DNA of 64,000 bases from Desulfovibrio sp. Marseille-P6017 (GCA_900604495.1 UWOR01000007.1:62001-126000), one strand, 5' to 3'; numbered from the stretch's first letter, positions 8,296 to 17,169 are shown. The notes: generated from the sequence alone by a model not told the origin. Numbers and translations: made by a program.

Positions 8296-9669
8296 CTAGC
8301 TAAATATTTTATCGATTTTTATTTTCACCTTATTTAATATGTTATCCTTATTTTGTAAATAGTCATTATAACTTCCATAGTCTCTACAAATACTACTTAT
8401 TGACTCTCCTATGATAAAGTTGATTTTCTCCAAATTATAATCGTACATAGTTTCAACACTATCAACTTCAATAAGTATCTTACATATGCATAAATATAAA
8501 TCTTTTATTATTACATCTCCACCAAATTCAAAATTATTCATAATTATTTCTTTACTTTCATTAGAAATAACTTTTTGCTTTATAAATTTTATAAAACTTT
8601 CAAAGTCCTGTTTATTGTTATATGGCTCTATTTCAAATAATATTCTAAAGAATAAATTCCATGCAAATTCACTATTTAATTTATCTACTATATAATCTCC
8701 AAGGTCCTTACAAAATTCATCTTCTAAAAGCGGTGGTTGATCAAAAACAATTGGTTGATTAAAGTCAATATCTTTTTTTGATATATCATTTATTCTCGTT
8801 AATCCATTAATCATTAGGTCTCCAAATAAGCCATCATCTACTTCATCTATATTTTTGTTAAATGAATAATTTAATATAGTTTCACAAGGTTTTTTAAAAT
8901 CTACAACAAATCCAATACTTTCTTTCATTTTCATAGAAAAAGTATCATGAGCCATTTTAGCTAACACTTTCTCTAATTCTTTCTTTTTACTAGATGAGTG
9001 ATCTAAGCCAACTGTATTAAAGTTTTTATATATGTTTAATAATTGATTATCAATCATTGTAAGGTTATTTTTAATAGATATCATCATATCTTTTAAGAAG
9101 CTATCTCCTAATAAATATGTATTATTTTTATAAATAACCTTATGTTCAATCTCGCTCCAGAATATATTTACCAGAGATTTTATCTGAAGTTCAAATTTTA
9201 TTTGCCTATCTAAATATTTAAATTTCCCATCAATTCTATATATCTCAAATCCATTCTTTTGTTTTTTAGGTTGTTTCTCACTTAACTTTAAAGTTATATT
9301 AGGATTTTGTTTATTATAATAATAAATTCTATCATCAGTTTTATTAAAATATCTTCTTAAAACCCTATATATCTTATTTTCATCTTCTATAAATCTACAT
9401 TCTATTCTTACTCCAATTAAGTCAGATAAATTGTGAATAAGATTTTCTGCTTCATTATATTTTTTTAAATATCTATTTCTAATAATCTTTTCTCTTAAAC
9501 TGCTCTCTGATTTTACTCTAGACTTTACATTTATATATTCTTCTTTTTTAAGATTTAAAATCTCTTCGAAGAACTCCTCTAGCTCATCTCCTATTAACTC
9601 TAATGTTGAACTCATAGATGTTAACATATCTATTGATTCTTCTATAAAATCAAACTCTAGTAGTCCCAT
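8296..9669 (-). CDS. RelA/SpoT-domain (p)ppGpp synthetase-like protein with a long C-terminal extension
   Basis: 457 residues. Residues 1-~215 form a synthetase domain: a helical start, LSDLIGVRIECRF, a basic segment, FELQIKSLVNIFWSEIEHKV, then YKNN. The Q and WxEIEHK residues match the substrate-binding part of small alarmone synthetases. There is no HD hydrolase and no TGS/ACT. The remaining ~240 residues are mostly helical with no motif I recognise. ATG 9669 follows AATTAGGAG. It is followed 7 bases later by mobA. The activity is likely (p)ppGpp synthesis, but an inactive or NTP-cyclase-like variant is not excluded. Confidence 0.82.
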   Translation of the reverse strand: MGLLEFDFIEESIDMLTSMSSTLELIGDELEEFFEEILNLKKEEYINVKSRVKSESSLREKIIRNRYLKKYNEAENLIHNLSDLIGVRIECRFIEDENKIYRVLRRYFNKTDDRIYYYNKQNPNITLKLSEKQPKKQKNGFEIYRIDGKFKYLDRQIKFELQIKSLVNIFWSEIEHKVIYKNNTYLLGDSFLKDMMISIKNNLTMIDNQLLNIYKNFNTVGLDHSSSKKKELEKVLAKMAHDTFSMKMKESIGFVVDFKKPCETILNYSFNKNIDEVDDGLFGDLMINGLTRINDISKKDIDFNQPIVFDQPPLLEDEFCKDLGDYIVDKLNSEFAWNLFFRILFEIEPYNNKQDFESFIKFIKQKVISNESKEIIMNNFEFGGDVIIKDLYLCICKILIEVDSVETMYDYNLEKINFIIGESISSICRDYGSYNDYLQNKDNILNKVKIKIDKIFS

Positions 9670-9790
9670 AATCTACACTCCTAATTATTATCTATTTTAC
9701 TTGATTAATTTTATCATTATTTATTATATAAAGTAAACTAAACAGGACTAAAATTCATGATAACTTCATAATTAAGTATTTGCTATAAAT

Positions 9791-9822
9791 AAAAATAAAC
9801 CCTTATACAGGGCTTATTTTTA
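9791..9822. terminator. Intrinsic terminator after recQ
   Basis: AAAAATAAACCC, a TTATACA loop, then GGGCTTATTTTT, directly after the recQ stop on the minus strand, with T-rich flanks. Confidence 0.75.
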
Positions 9823-9836
9823 TTTTAATTATTTAT

Positions 9837-12314
9837 TTACTCAAAAATTAATTCCTTTTTATTTGTGTTCTCTAAATATTCTTCAAGAATAATCGCTCTT
9901 ATAGATTCATATTTTATATAATTAGGAAGATTTTTCTTTATTAAACTTATCTTTTCTCTTCCAAATACATTACATGCACTTAATATAATTTCCTTTTCTT
10001 CTTCAGTATAAAATTCTTTTAGATTCAAATTAAACTGTATACTCTTATTTTCTTTAACATAATCGTATACATATCCTAAAATAGTTGATATGGAAGTTTC
10101 TAGATCTTCACTTATATTATTAATATTTTTACCTTGATTTAACAAATCCAAAGCTATTTCATTATTTTTTCTACTTTCACCATCTATAACAACTTTTAAT
10201 TTTTTTCTATATATCCAATTCACATTTATATTATTATCTAATATATAATATTTAACTAAAGATATTATATCCTCACCATATTTTTCTATTTTTATAGGAC
10301 CAATTCCTGATATATCTTCAAGCTGTTCATTATTTACTGGGTATCTACCACTTATTTCTTTTAACGTATTATTACCTAAAACTCGATACGGCAATGTATT
10401 TTCTTTTTTAGCATATTCTTCTCTTAATTCTTTTAATTTTTTATATAAATTTTCATCTGTTTTTACAAAGAAAAATTCTTCATCATCTTTATTAGATAAT
10501 ATATCTATATTAGTTTCCTTATTTATATTTTTCTCAGTTATATATCCTTCTATGAGCTCTATAAATTTATTACCATATTTCTCATATTTAATTTCTCCTA
10601 CTCCAGAAATTTTTAATATTTCTTCTTTGTTTGTAGTATACATTGATGACATTTCTTTTAATACACTATCTCCAAATACCATGTATGGAGCTATATTTTC
10701 TTCTATTGCTATATTATATCTTAATGATTTTAGCATTTCATATAATTCATTATTTGTATTTAATGCTTTACTAACTACAACTTCTCTGAATTTTACTTCA
10801 ATATCGCCTTTTAATACTTTAGTTGATAGTTCATTTAATTTTACAGTAGGAAAAGTACCATTATACCCTATATTTTTAACTAGATCTAAATATCCATGAG
10901 ATACTAACGTATTTATAAAAATTTTCAAATTATCACTAGAATAATCTCTCATTATTCCATAAGTAGATAACTCATTAAATCCTAAATCTAATATTTTTTT
11001 ATTTTTAGACCCTCTAAGTACATCAACTATTACATTAATACCAAAACTTCGTTTCATCCTATAAACACACGATATAACTTTTTGAGCATCTAAGGTTTTA
11101 TCTATAACTTCACCTTCACTTAGACAGTTACTACAATTATCACATCTATCATTAGAATCCTCTCCAAAATAGGCTAATACACCTTTTCTATAACAATGGT
11201 TAGAATATATCAAATCTTTCATATGCTGTAATTTTTCATGTTGTACTAATTTTCTCTTAGTATTTTCTACACTTATATCAATTAAATATTGCTGAATGTA
11301 TATATCTCCTGGAGAAAATAAAAGTATACACTCACTTGCTTCACCATCTCTACCCGCTCTTCCTATTTCTTGGTAATAGTTCTCTATACTTTGAGGCATA
11401 TTATAATGTATAACCCATCTTATATTTGATTTATCTATTCCCATACCAAATGCATTAGTCGCTATCATTATATTAATTTTATCATTTATAAAATCTTCTT
11501 GATTTTGCTTTCTTTCTTCTTTAGAAAGTCCTGCATGATATTTAGATACTAAATATCCTCTCTTTTTTAATCCTTCATATATTTTCTCTACATCTTTTCT
11601 TGTTGCAACGTATATTATTCCACTTTCATTATTATGATTCTCTAAATAGTCAATTATATATTTATTTTTACTTGATGATTTTACTATATTTATAAATAAA
11701 TTTTCTCTATTAAATCCAGTTATATATACATCTGGTTCTCTTAGTTTTAGACTATTTATTATATCTTCTCTAACTTCTTGAGATGCAGTTGCAGTAAAAG
11801 CTGTTACAACTGGTCTATTGTAAAGAGTATCTATAAAATGATGTATTTTTGTATAACTTACTCTAAAATCATGTCCCCAACTAGATACACAATGAGCCTC
11901 ATCTATTGCTATTTGACTTATATTTTTCTCTTTTATTATACTATTGAATTCATAACTATCTAACCTTTCTGGTGCAACATAAATTATCTTATATTTATCA
12001 TCTTTTATATTATTTATCACTTCATTAAATTCAGTACTACTAAGAGAACTATTTATATAGGCTGCATCAATTCCCATGATATTTAATGCATCAACTTGGT
12101 CTTTCATAAGAGATATCAATGGTGATATTACTAATGTTATACCATCTAGGCAAAGTGCAGGAACTTGATAACATATAGATTTTCCACCACCTGTTGGCAT
12201 AATAGCAAGTACATCTTTTTTATTTATTATTGAGCTTATAATATCTTCTTGACCTTTTCTAAAGCTAGTATATCCGTAATATTTAACTAATATATCTAAA
12301 GGTTTAGTGTTCAT
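9837..12314 (-). CDS. recQ: ATP-dependent DNA helicase RecQ with two HRDC domains
   Basis: 825 residues from ATG 12314; an upstream GTG at 12326 would leave no room for the AGAGGTGG site. Order: helicase lobe 1 with MPTGGGKS (about residue 40) and IDEAHCVSSWGHDFR; lobe 2 with TNAFGMGIDKSNIRWVIH and QEIGRAGRDG; the RecQ zinc module (CYRKGVLAYFGE, then CDNCSNC); winged helix; two consecutive HRDC domains (about 520-595 and 635-710); and a C-terminal helical helix-turn-helix-like part. It unwinds DNA 3' to 5' during recombination and fork repair. Duplicated HRDC is less common than one and should increase structure-selective DNA binding. Monocistronic, with its own terminator. Confidence 0.95.
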   Translation of the reverse strand: MNTKPLDILVKYYGYTSFRKGQEDIISSIINKKDVLAIMPTGGGKSICYQVPALCLDGITLVISPLISLMKDQVDALNIMGIDAAYINSSLSSTEFNEVINNIKDDKYKIIYVAPERLDSYEFNSIIKEKNISQIAIDEAHCVSSWGHDFRVSYTKIHHFIDTLYNRPVVTAFTATASQEVREDIINSLKLREPDVYITGFNRENLFINIVKSSSKNKYIIDYLENHNNESGIIYVATRKDVEKIYEGLKKRGYLVSKYHAGLSKEERKQNQEDFINDKINIMIATNAFGMGIDKSNIRWVIHYNMPQSIENYYQEIGRAGRDGEASECILLFSPGDIYIQQYLIDISVENTKRKLVQHEKLQHMKDLIYSNHCYRKGVLAYFGEDSNDRCDNCSNCLSEGEVIDKTLDAQKVISCVYRMKRSFGINVIVDVLRGSKNKKILDLGFNELSTYGIMRDYSSDNLKIFINTLVSHGYLDLVKNIGYNGTFPTVKLNELSTKVLKGDIEVKFREVVVSKALNTNNELYEMLKSLRYNIAIEENIAPYMVFGDSVLKEMSSMYTTNKEEILKISGVGEIKYEKYGNKFIELIEGYITEKNINKETNIDILSNKDDEEFFFVKTDENLYKKLKELREEYAKKENTLPYRVLGNNTLKEISGRYPVNNEQLEDISGIGPIKIEKYGEDIISLVKYYILDNNINVNWIYRKKLKVVIDGESRKNNEIALDLLNQGKNINNISEDLETSISTILGYVYDYVKENKSIQFNLNLKEFYTEEEKEIILSACNVFGREKISLIKKNLPNYIKYESIRAIILEEYLENTNKKELIFE

Positions 12315-12534
12315 ATTTTTATCCACCTCTCCGAACTTACGTTTGTTTTAATTATAATCGCTTTTTTTATCTTTTATTCATATATAATATCATAAAATTT
12401 GCTCTATAGCTTTTATTTATATCTTTTATTCTACTTATAGTAAATTTCTATTTTAAAATTTATCTTAGATATGCATAAACTATATAAAATATACTTTTAT
12501 TAATAGTATCTATAAACCTTGGAGGTATTAAATT

Positions 12535-12910
12535 ATGTACAACTATATTAATGATTTAAATAAGGATAAGCAAAATCTTATTAATAAATATTCTTTAGTA
12601 CTTAATGATGATTTGATTTGGGAGTTCAACCATACTAAATATTTTAAAGTTAAATACTTTTCTCATAAGTTTGCTATAAAACATTCTACCTCACCCTTCT
12701 ATTTCATATATATAAACTTTGTTATGCTAAAATCAAATATTTTGAATCAAATTTCTCGAAATATGATCCTTATATATATAATTATAAATCGGGATTTATA
12801 AAGTGTAATTATATGATATGGAATTTATAAAACATAAATATAGCGATACATTTATAGACCTTAGAAATTTAAATAAAATAAAAAATATTAAAATTCAAAT
12901 CATTTTGTAA
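12535..12910 (+). pseudogene. Frameshifted remnant of an unrecognised gene
   Basis: A frame opens at ATG 12535 behind a perfect GGAGG and reads about 46 plausible residues (MYNYINDLNKDKQNLI...) before its composition becomes poor. The next stretch reads well in a second frame (YFESNFSKYDPYIYNYKSGF) and the end in a third (EFIKHKYSDTFIDLRNLNK), stopping at 12910. Joined, these give one hydrophilic, Lys/Tyr/Asn-rich protein of about 125 residues. This looks like a decayed gene with at least two indels. No family is recognised. An 88-residue product of the first frame could still be made. Confidence 0.5.
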
Positions 12911-12940
12911 TTATCTTGAAAACTTTGAACCCAAACTATA

Positions 12941-12990
12941 AAAGGACTATTTCGTGTAGATTGATTATTCTACTCGAAATAGTCCTTTTT
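12941..12990. terminator. Strong bidirectional intrinsic terminator
   Basis: AAAGGACTATTTCG (12941-12954) pairs with CGAAATAGTCCTTT, with an inner TGTAGA/TCTAC extension and T tails on both strands. It lies right after the stop of the symporter gene on the minus strand. Confidence 0.85.
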
Positions 12991-12997
12991 ATTTAAA

Positions 12998-14422
12998 TTA
13001 TGCTATTATCTCATCTTTTTCAGATTCCCATCCAGATAAATTTTCAAGACCTTTTATATTTTTTGCATTAAATATTGGATCTTCTATACCTGATTTTCGT
13101 TGTGCTTCATAATCTTTAAGCGCTAGAAATGCATATTTACCTAATAGAGCTATGGCAATTAAGTTTATTACAGCCATTAATCCCATAAATACATCTGCTA
13201 AATTCCATACTATATCTATCTTTGCTACAGAACCAAATAATACAAACCCTACAACTGCTATTCTAAATACTGTCATTATAGATTTTTTATTATTCATAAA
13301 CTCTATATTAGCTTGTCCATAGTAATAGTTTCCTACTATTGAACTAAACGCAAATAGCAATATACACACTGCTATAAATATATTTCCTATAGGTCCTATA
13401 TGATAGGCTAAAGCTTCTTGTGTTAATCCTATACCTTCAGCAGAACTTGTTGCATATCCTGGGTATAATAATACTACAAATGCTGTACAAGAACATATTA
13501 TTAGTGTATCTACAAATACTCCAAGTGCTTGTATTAATCCTTGTTTAACAGGATGTGATACTTCTGCACTTGCAGCTGCATTAGGTGCACTACCCATTCC
13601 TGCTTCATTTGAGAATAAACCTCTTTTCACTCCTACTAGTATTATTCCACCCATAGTACCCATTGACATACTTCTAAAATCAAGAGCACTTGAGAATATT
13701 AACTTTATTACATTTGGTATTTCATTTATATTAATAGCCATTACAAATAATGAAACTAATATATATAATACAGCAAGAACTGGTACTATCACTTCAGATA
13801 CCTTAGCTATTCTATGAGAACCACCAAATATAACTAAAGCTGTCACTATTGCTATTACTATACCTAATCCCAGTCTATTTATTCCAAAAGCATTATTAAA
13901 AGCAGCTGTTATTGTATTGGCTTGAACTGCATTAAATACAAATGCAAAACATATTGTTATAAGTATTGAGAATGTAACTCCCATCCACTTCTTATTTAAA
14001 CCTTGTTCCATATAGTATGCTGGTCCACCTCTATATGATTTACCATCTTTTACTTTATATATTTGAGCTAACGTACTTTCTACAAATCCTGATGCAGAAC
14101 CCATTAATGCTATAAGCCACATCCAAAATATTGCCCCAGGTCCACCTGCAACTACTGCTATTGCAATCCCTGCTATATTACCTGTACCAACTCTTGATGC
14201 TGTACTTATACAAAATGCTTGGAATGAAGATATTTTACCTTCTTGTTTAGCATCTTTAGAAGTACTATCTCCTAAAAGTTTAAACATTTCTTTAAAGTAT
14301 CTAAATTGTACAAATCTAGTTTTTATTGTAAAGTAAATACCTAATGCAATAAGCATTGCTATTAGTATATACGTCCATAAAAAATCATTAAATTTTAATA
14401 TCACTTCATTTAATAATTCCAT
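12998..14422 (-). CDS. AGCS family sodium:alanine (glycine) symporter
   Basis: 474 residues with about 10-11 membrane segments. AGCS family markers are the N-terminal FTIKTRFVQFRYF, the ASRVGTGNIAGIAIAV block, GPGAIFWMWLIALMGSASGFVE, YRGGPAYYMEQGL, and LFSNEAGMGSAPNAAASA. These carriers import alanine, glycine or D-alanine with sodium. ATG 14422 follows CAAGGGGG. It is monocistronic between its own promoter and a strong terminator. Substrate choice within the family cannot be read from sequence. Upstream TGCAATTT repeats suggest specific regulation. Confidence 0.93.
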   Translation of the reverse strand: MELLNEVILKFNDFLWTYILIAMLIALGIYFTIKTRFVQFRYFKEMFKLLGDSTSKDAKQEGKISSFQAFCISTASRVGTGNIAGIAIAVVAGGPGAIFWMWLIALMGSASGFVESTLAQIYKVKDGKSYRGGPAYYMEQGLNKKWMGVTFSILITICFAFVFNAVQANTITAAFNNAFGINRLGLGIVIAIVTALVIFGGSHRIAKVSEVIVPVLAVLYILVSLFVMAININEIPNVIKLIFSSALDFRSMSMGTMGGIILVGVKRGLFSNEAGMGSAPNAAASAEVSHPVKQGLIQALGVFVDTLIICSCTAFVVLLYPGYATSSAEGIGLTQEALAYHIGPIGNIFIAVCILLFAFSSIVGNYYYGQANIEFMNNKKSIMTVFRIAVVGFVLFGSVAKIDIVWNLADVFMGLMAVINLIAIALLGKYAFLALKDYEAQRKSGIEDPIFNAKNIKGLENLSGWESEKDEIIA

Positions 14423-14483
14423 TTATTAAATCCCCCTTGTAGTTATTTTTATATTATCAAGTATAAAGTTGATTAAATTTTCT

Positions 14484-14571
14484 ATAAAAATGCAATTTAT
14501 TAATCTACTTATTCATTTAGTATAATTATAAGCTATTTTTTCATAAAATACAACATAAAAATGCAATTTTA
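14484..14571 (-). promoter_or_regulatory. Promoter of the alanine symporter flanked by two TGCAATTT repeats
   Basis: On the minus strand TTGTAT (plus 14548-14553) and TATAAT (plus 14525-14530) have 17-base spacing. The 16-17-base element ATAAAAATGCAATTT(T)A occurs on either side: 14484-14500 downstream of the expected transcription start and 14555-14571 abutting the -35. A weaker TTGCAA copy lies near 14582. The 324-base gap holds nothing else apart from the start region of the PC4-like gene. Confidence 0.5.
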
Positions 14572-14747
14572 TTTTTTCATGTTGCAATATTTTAATATAT
14601 TTATATTTTTACCCTTTTATTTCTAAATTATATATAAATTTTGTTTTACTATTTATGATATAGTATACTATTTTGTTTTATGTAAATAATCTTTAAATAT
14701 GATATAATTAAAACTATTCATTACATAATTTGAAAGGAATTAAATTT

Positions 14748-14969
14748 ATGGCTAATATTAAATATGATATAGAACAAGAATTAGGTATAATATCGAAGTC
14801 TGCAAAAGGTTGGAATAAAGAACTTAACTTAATTAGTTGGAATAATAGAGAAGCAAAATATGATATAAGAGATTGGGATGAATACCATGAAAAAATGGGA
14901 AAAGGTATAACTCTTACTAAAGAAGAATTAATTAACTTAAAAGAGCTTTTAAATAATTTAGATCTATAA
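14748..14969 (+). CDS. YdbC/PC4-like single-stranded nucleic-acid-binding protein
   Basis: 73 residues. It begins MANIKYDIEQELGIISKSAKG and continues with NLISWNNREAKYDIRDWDEYHEKMGKGITLT, the transcriptional coactivator p15/PC4 fold as in the short YdbC proteins of Firmicutes. PC4-fold proteins bind single-stranded DNA or RNA as dimers. The start is ATG 14748 behind GAAAGGA; a TTG 18 bases upstream would destroy that site. A TATAAT at 14703-14708 is a candidate -10. It is a single-gene unit ended by the hairpin at 14995. Confidence 0.85.
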   Translation: MANIKYDIEQELGIISKSAKGWNKELNLISWNNREAKYDIRDWDEYHEKMGKGITLTKEELINLKELLNNLDL

Positions 14970-14994
14970 TATCAGATGTAAATTTATAAAATAA

Positions 14995-15036
14995 AAAATT
15001 ACTAGTTATTTAACTTTATAACTAGTAATTTTATTT
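14995..15036. terminator. Intrinsic terminator between convergent genes
   Basis: AAAATTACTAGTTAT, a short loop, then ATAACTAGTAATTTT followed by ATTTTT. It serves the PC4-like gene and, in reverse, the NifX-like gene. Confidence 0.8.
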
Positions 15037-15046
15037 TTAATATATT

Positions 15047-15418
15047 TTAATGATGTCCACATCCATCGTGGTTGCAAGTATGATTTGTAGGAAATTCAAT
15101 AAGCTTATTTTCTTTGTATAGCGCTAGATTTTCTTTTATTGTATCTCCTTGAGATCTATATACTTTTACTCCCATAGAATTTAATTTATTTATAGCTCCT
15201 GCCCCTATTCCTCCAACTATAACTACATCTACCATTGTACCTTGTAATGCTTTAAGTGGTTGGCACATACCATGTTCATGATTCAAATCATGATTGTTTA
15301 TTTCTGTTATCTCGTTATTCTCTAAGTCACAAACAACAAATAATGGTGCTGATCCAAAATGTCCATATGGCTTACTATTTAATCCTTCATTCATTTCTAC
15401 TGGTACACAAATTTTCAT
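15047..15418 (-). CDS. NifX/NifB-like iron-molybdenum cofactor-binding domain protein (MTH1175 type)
   Basis: 123 residues of the dinitrogenase iron-molybdenum cofactor biosynthesis fold: MKICVPVEMNEGLNSKPYGHFG at the start, FVVCDLENNEI, VDVVIVGGIGAGAINKL in the middle. The C-terminus is unusual in being metal-ligand rich (HTCNHDGCGHH), with a further HDLNHEHGMC inside. No nitrogenase genes are nearby, so this is the generic Fe-S or heterometal-cluster carrier type seen in many anaerobes. It lies one base downstream of the ArsR gene, so the two form an operon and may share a metal-related role. Confidence 0.87.
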   Translation of the reverse strand: MKICVPVEMNEGLNSKPYGHFGSAPLFVVCDLENNEITEINNHDLNHEHGMCQPLKALQGTMVDVVIVGGIGAGAINKLNSMGVKVYRSQGDTIKENLALYKENKLIEFPTNHTCNHDGCGHH

Positions 15419-15419
15419 T

Positions 15420-15791
15420 TTAAAATCCTCCCTTTTTACAGCACTTATTCAATGCTTTACAATTAATTTTACACCCTACTTCATGAATTTCTTTAAATTC
15501 ATTGTATTCTAAAATGTCTTCTACACTGTCATTTTTTATAAATTTAATAAATGATATGCACTGATCAAATATCTCTTTATCTATAGTATAAAAAACAAAG
15601 TAACCTTCCTTAATTCCTTTTAAAATGCCCACATCTTTTAATATTTTAATATGTTGAGATACCGCTGAGTCTGATATACCTAATAACTTAGATATTCCTT
15701 TTTGACATATATTACGTTTAGATGCTAGAACTAGTATTTTAAGTCTGGTTTCATCACTCAATGCTTTAAATACTTTACTTAGATTTTCCAT
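15420..15791 (-). CDS. ArsR-family winged-helix regulator with cysteine-rich C-terminus
   Basis: 123 residues. FKALSDETRLKILVLASKRNIC followed by GISDSAVSQHIKILKDVGIL is the ArsR helix-turn-helix. The C-terminal segment has Cys clusters (VGCKINCKALNKCCKKGGF) that could bind metal or an Fe-S cluster; Cys29 also precedes the recognition helix. Such regulators usually repress their own operon until a metal or redox signal binds. It starts at ATG 15791 behind AAAAGAGGTGAC and is co-transcribed with the NifX-like gene. A 16-bp palindrome over the expected transcription start supports autorepression. Confidence 0.9.
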   Translation of the reverse strand: MENLSKVFKALSDETRLKILVLASKRNICQKGISKLLGISDSAVSQHIKILKDVGILKGIKEGYFVFYTIDKEIFDQCISFIKFIKNDSVEDILEYNEFKEIHEVGCKINCKALNKCCKKGGF

Positions 15792-15807
15792 CAGTCACCT
15801 CTTTTGA

Positions 15808-15856
15808 TTAAGTATTTACTTAATTAAATTATAGTATTCTTATTTAAATCCTGCAA
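15808..15856 (-). promoter_or_regulatory. arsR-nifX-like promoter with 16-bp palindromic operator
   Basis: Minus-strand TTGCAG (plus 15851-15856) and TATAAT (plus 15828-15833) are 17 bases apart. TTAAGTATTTACTTAA (15808-15823) is a perfect inverted repeat with 7-base arms across the predicted start site, the usual position and shape of an ArsR operator. Confidence 0.65.
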
Positions 15857-15895
15857 CACTTATATAAATTTTAATTTTATATACCTTTGTAAAAT

Positions 15896-15937
15896 AAAAA
15901 AAGCTTAAAGATTGTGATAAATCTTCAAGCTTTTTTA
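15896..15937. terminator. Intrinsic terminator after the thioredoxin reductase gene
   Basis: AAAAAAAGCTT and AAGATT pair with AATCTT and AAGCTTTTTT around a short loop, right after the stop at 15940 on the minus strand. Confidence 0.75.
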
Positions 15938-15939
15938 TT

Positions 15940-16836
15940 TTATTTTTGTAACTTTCTTGCTTCCATTTTTAGTTTATCTAAATATGAAACTGCATTTAAT
16001 GCAGCTATTTGTCCTTGACCTGCAGATTTTATATATGAATATGGCTTACCAGCACAGTCTCCACATGCAAAGCATCCTTTTATATTTGTATTCATATTTA
16101 TATCTATAACTACGTGTGGTCCATCCGTTTCTAAACCTGGTACTAAAGATTTTACTGATGCACTATCTTTTATAACAAATACACCATCTACATCAATATC
16201 TTTTTCTTTAAATGAAACTTTATTTACAAGAGTTTCACCTTGAATCTGTATAGGTCTATCATTTATAACTTCTATAGAACTATCTAATTCATGATTTCCT
16301 CTCATTAATGATTCATTTTTATACATTGGTATAAAGTAAGTTTTCGATGCTATTTCACTTAAGAAGTTTGCTTCTTCTTCAGATTCTTTATTATAACCTA
16401 TTATAGCTACTTTTTTATCTTTATATAAAGGAGCATCACATGTTGCACAGTACCCAACACCTCTACCTAAGAATTCTTCTTCACCTTTTATAGGTTTTCC
16501 ATATTCTACACCAGTTGCTAAAATAACTGTAGTAGCTTCATACATAGAATCTCCAGACATTAATGCAAAATAGTCTCCCATAGAATAAATATTATTTATT
16601 CTTTTTTCACATATGTCTATATCTAATTGCTTTATATGGTCTGCAAACTTATTTTTTAAATCTTCTCCACTAATCTCATAAAATCCTAAATAGTTATCAA
16701 TTGAAGGAGCTTTTACAAGTTTATTACTTAAATTTTCACTTCCAAATAAAATTATATTTTTATTTCTTATTTTTGCATTTATAGCCGCTGATAATCCTGC
16801 TGGACCTGAACCGACTATAGCTATATCATATCTCAT
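15940..16836 (-). CDS. trxB: Thioredoxin reductase-like flavoprotein lacking the NADPH-binding motif (FFTR-like)
   Basis: 298 residues. The FAD motif VGSGPAGLSAAI is at the start, the redox pair CATC lies in VGYCATCDAPLY (about residue 131), and the C-terminal FAD motif is CFACGDCAGK. In place of the NADPH-site GxGxSAxEEA of normal TrxB there is VAIIGYNKESEEEANFL, and the usual basic HRR segment is absent (FIPMYKNE). Clostridial ferredoxin-dependent flavin thioredoxin reductases show exactly this loss, so ferredoxin is the likely electron donor. It is 15 bases downstream of trxA and co-transcribed with it. Confidence 0.85.
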   Translation of the reverse strand: MRYDIAIVGSGPAGLSAAINAKIRNKNIILFGSENLSNKLVKAPSIDNYLGFYEISGEDLKNKFADHIKQLDIDICEKRINNIYSMGDYFALMSGDSMYEATTVILATGVEYGKPIKGEEEFLGRGVGYCATCDAPLYKDKKVAIIGYNKESEEEANFLSEIASKTYFIPMYKNESLMRGNHELDSSIEVINDRPIQIQGETLVNKVSFKEKDIDVDGVFVIKDSASVKSLVPGLETDGPHVVIDINMNTNIKGCFACGDCAGKPYSYIKSAGQGQIAALNAVSYLDKLKMEARKLQK

Positions 16837-16851
16837 AATATCACCTATATT

Positions 16852-17169
16852 TTATAAGTAAGACTCTACCTTAGATTTTATTTGCTCTTTAGGAACGAAT
16901 CCTATCATTTTATCTACTACTTTACCATCTTTAAATATTATCATAGTTGGAACTGTTGATACACTAAATTGTTGTGCTATTTCTAAACTTTGATCAACAT
17001 CTAATTTATAAAAATTAGCCTTTCCATCCATTTCTTCTCCAAGTGCTTCAAATACTGGAGCTAACATTTTACAAGGTCCACACCAAGTTGCGAAAAAGTC
17101 AACTACAACTACTCCTTGTTTCTCTTCAACTTCACTTCTAAATTCTGATGTTTTTATTATTTTAGCCAT
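16852..17169 (-). CDS. trxA: Thioredoxin
   Basis: 105 residues with the active site ATWCGPCKMLAPVFE (WCGPC at about residues 29-33) and the cis-proline loop STVPTMIIF. Normal length and no signal peptide, so it is cytoplasmic. It starts at ATG 17169 behind GCTAGGAGG. With the reductase immediately downstream it makes a thioredoxin system, apparently fed by ferredoxin instead of NADPH. Confidence 0.97.
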   Translation of the reverse strand: MAKIIKTSEFRSEVEEKQGVVVVDFFATWCGPCKMLAPVFEALGEEMDGKANFYKLDVDQSLEIAQQFSVSTVPTMIIFKDGKVVDKMIGFVPKEQIKSKVESYL

